From positions 7,741,001 to 7,805,000 of the forward strand of contig JBBDHG010000032.1 in NCBI GenBank assembly GCA_037951165.1: DNA of 64,000 bases, written 5' to 3'. This stretch comes from Lophius americanus. Taxonomy: Eukaryota; Chordata; Actinopteri; Lophiiformes; Lophiidae. A program made the translations under genes and the position numbers. Position 1 is the stretch's first letter; each line of letters begins with the position of its first letter. The notes below the pieces were generated by a model. The model saw only the letters and a list, made by a program, of their open reading frames with translations. It did no database searches and was not told the origin of the DNA. This document shows, piece by piece, positions 1 to 64,000 of this stretch.

Positions 1-87
1 ACTAATTTCTACCAAAACAATTTATGGCCTAAGATTTATTTAAAGAAGCAACCATTTGTTTCCAAATTTCACATTTTAACAAAATAA

Positions 88-410
88 ACTGACAAAATTC
101 TGCGTGTCACTTTTTTCTTTTCCTTCTTCTTCATTGTCTTTCGGCTGTTGCCTTTCAGGGTCGCCATAGCAGATCATCTGTTTCCATCCATAGTTACCGC
201 TAGTACCCTGCTGGCCAACAGTGCCGGTGATGGTATTTGATAACGCAGACCCAAACAGATACTGTTTCGAAATCAGTTTCATGTTTTTCATTTTGATTGG
301 GTTCAGGTTTTTACCCCGGGTGCCCTTCCGCTACAAAACCCTCTCCATTTATCTGGCCTTTGGACCGGCACTAGAAGTGATTTGTAACATCTTCATGGCT
401 GTTTTCTTTT
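88..410 (-). mobile_element. LINE 3'-end fragment (non-LTR retrotransposon), antisense
   Basis: The minus strand near 110-200 reads WKQMICYGDPERQQP, close to the carboxyl end of a common fish non-LTR reverse transcriptase (W-R-Q-M-I-R-C-G-D-P-type ending). The plus strand shows the fish repeat motif ggtcgccatagcagatcatc. Downstream, 300-390 (ccgggtgcccttccgctac, then a 'ggaccggcac' stretch) matches the usual continuation of this repeat. The clade (RTE or Rex-like) is not resolved. It is a decayed fragment with no working ORF. Confidence 0.65.
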
Positions 411-639
411 TTTTTTTTTTTTGTTTAAAAAACCCCCCATAATTTTAGCCTATTTTATTTTATAATCAAAAACATTCTTACTTTGAATCAGGAATTTGCA
501 CGTTGCATGTGAAAAGTACAAAAATGTTCCCATTGCTGTCCGCAGTGATTTTGTACCTTTAACAGTATAGAATGGTCCACATCTCACCCTCAGGGTCTCT
601 TCTTTACCTTAAAAATGCACCTTATGGTACAAAATCTTC

Positions 640-700
640 TTCCCTTTCGGGGTCGCCACATTAGATCATCTGTTTCAATCCATAGGCCGGACTCAGCTGG
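640..700 (-). mobile_element. second short LINE 3'-tail fragment
   Basis: The motif cggggtcgccacattagatc followed by a 'tgtttcaatccatag' stretch repeats the signature at 158-192 in the same orientation. Only about 60 bases are recognisable. It could be part of the same insertion as 88-410, split by later change. Confidence 0.5.
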
Positions 701-1107
701 TTAACCGTACCAGCATGGGCAAATAAAACTATTTGCACTTCTTGTGACGGCAAATCTGCGTCTGTTATTAACTGCTCTTAATGCTGGCAGTTCTTTTTTA
801 CGCCAAACTGTATGCAGCTCAGCAAGTTGCGTAAACTCAGACCACGTTAGGTTTAAACAACTGATGTGAGTCATGCCCATGTGAACTGTTCTATCAGGTC
901 AGAGAGGCCGTTTGCTTTCTACAGGTCCATTACATACACACACACACATGAAAGACACACACAGACACTCACACACACAAAGACTTACAAATGGGTTGTG
1001 TTGACCTACTTTTATAATTAATATATCTGTTTTCTCTTCCCTCACCATTATTACATCTGCCAGTTTGGTATTTGTTGTACTTACTCTGACCTCTGGATCC
1101 CCGATAG

Positions 1108-63090
<61,983 letters not shown>

Positions 63091-63129
63091 GTGAGTGTGT
63101 GCTGGGTACATGTTACGTCACACTGACAA

Positions 63130-63873
63130 CTAGGCCTACTCTATTGTGACCAACAGCAAGGGAATATCCCAGGAAACACCCCAAACCCGTGCGTTGTACA
63201 AGCATCTTCCTGATTGAACTCCTCATATTAAACGTGACTCAATATTTCCCTAAAAAATGTATTTGTCCCTACTGCAATTGGCCTTTTAAACAACCCTATG
63301 TGAGATTTCTGTTATTTATTATTCTTTATCAGATGTTTTATTGGTACTTACTGTTCAACATTTTTTATTTATTATTGTCTCGCTTTACTGCTGGCTCTGC
63401 AAGACATTTCCCCTCAGGGATAATAAAGATATTCTTGATCCTTAATGATCCCAAACAGTGCATATTGACTCAACCTGACTATTTATATGACGTCAACACT
63501 ATGCGCTAAGAAAAGATCCCATAGTGACTCAATAATGTAGATAAATTAGGTTAACTATCATTTCCTGAGCTCAGTAATAAAACAAGACAGATTTCCTTGT
63601 GTCAATTCATATGAGCTAAATTTAGACACCACTGGATTTATGTTTGGAGTTGGAAAAAAAAACTGGGTTTACCACACAAAGCTCACCTTTTTGAGTAAAA
63701 TAAGAGCAACTACAGTAAAATACGACAAATACAAGTTAGATTACCTTGAGGCGGTTCATATGAGGTAAATTTTGACTAAATCGGACCAACGGTTAGGAAA
63801 TAATTTTCGAAAAATTGAGTGTTTTTCATAAAAACTCTCATCCAAGGGATAAAAATATGAACTATTTGAGCAA

Positions 63874-63959
<86 letters not shown>

Positions 63960-64000
63960 CTAAGCTATAAGCGCTATGGGTTCTTCAAATTTGAAAATAC
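63130..64000 (-). mobile_element. CTAG-ended interspersed repeat, copy 6 (reverse orientation)
   Basis: On the minus strand the element ends 'tgggatattcccttgctgttggtcacaatagagtaggc' then CTAG (63133-63130) followed by TT. Several internal units are visible on the plus strand ('caagacagatttccttgtgt', 'acaagttagattaccttgag', 'gaccaacggttagga'). An (AT)40 tract (63879-63958) appears to have grown from the 'cttgtatatat' part of a unit. The upstream end may be past the window. Confidence 0.5.
63879..63958. repeat. (TA)40 microsatellite
   Basis: 80 bp of perfect TA repeats inside CTAG-family copy 6. Confidence 0.97.

Larger units (their letters stand above)
1..1107 (+). other. pcsk5 intron, 3' part
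   Basis: This stretch lies upstream of the first in-window exon. It carries two LINE 3'-tail fragments (listed separately) and a CA-rich patch near 936-980. I found no exon for the prodomain or the catalytic Asp here, so those exons are upstream of the window. The acceptor before 1108 has a rather weak pyrimidine tract. Confidence 0.7.
63091..64000 (+). other. pcsk5 intron, 5' part, to window end
   Basis: Almost entirely occupied by CTAG-family copy 6 in reverse orientation, with its (AT)40 expansion. Confidence 0.65.

Overview
The window is a vertebrate, almost certainly teleost, genomic segment. It lies inside one large plus-strand gene, the proprotein convertase pcsk5 (PC5/6, a furin-family subtilase). 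The teleost call rests on small GT-AG exons in long AT-rich introns, very long CA/GT microsatellites, several degenerate Tc1-like transposons, hAT-like elements and fish-type LINE tails. No second host gene, tRNA, rRNA or CRISPR array was found. The a/b teleost paralogue cannot be assigned from the sequence alone.

I reconstructed 24 constitutive or long-form coding exons between 1108 and 63090. All have GT-AG borders and every junction keeps the frame, giving 3082 coding bases (1027 codons plus one base) with no stop. The window opens inside the catalytic domain, downstream of the exons for the signal peptide, prodomain and catalytic Asp. Exons at 1108-24154 carry most of the subtilase domain: catalytic His at 10796, oxyanion Asn at 14467, Ser at 16796. 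Their spacings of 101 and 73 residues are those I recall for furin. Exons at 28423-29498 encode the P domain, including an RGD triplet. From 31065 onward each exon encodes cysteine-rich furin-like repeats, which continue past the end of the window.

The gene has two 3' ends here. After the exon at 39737-39852, a short terminal exon at 41304-41419 encodes a PLAC-type cysteine motif and a stop. This is the secreted PC5A form. Skipping it joins 39852 to 47879 and continues the membrane-bound PC5B form, whose transmembrane segment and tail lie beyond the window. A perfect (GT)48 tract ends 66 nt before the PC5A exon, so it is a candidate splicing control element.

The introns hold the rest. They contain at least six Tc1/mariner-like relics, three hAT-like elements (one with near-intact target duplications), a Harbinger-like relic, LINE 3' fragments and a 33-bp minisatellite of about 24 copies. 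They also hold an ATTCT pentanucleotide array, a C27 homopolymer and six copies of one non-coding interspersed family. That family shares a hairpin-plus-CTAG 3' end, suggesting a non-autonomous Helitron. I see no evidence of a wholly new system. The strongest points for follow-up are the PC5A exon with its GT tract and the CTAG-ended family.
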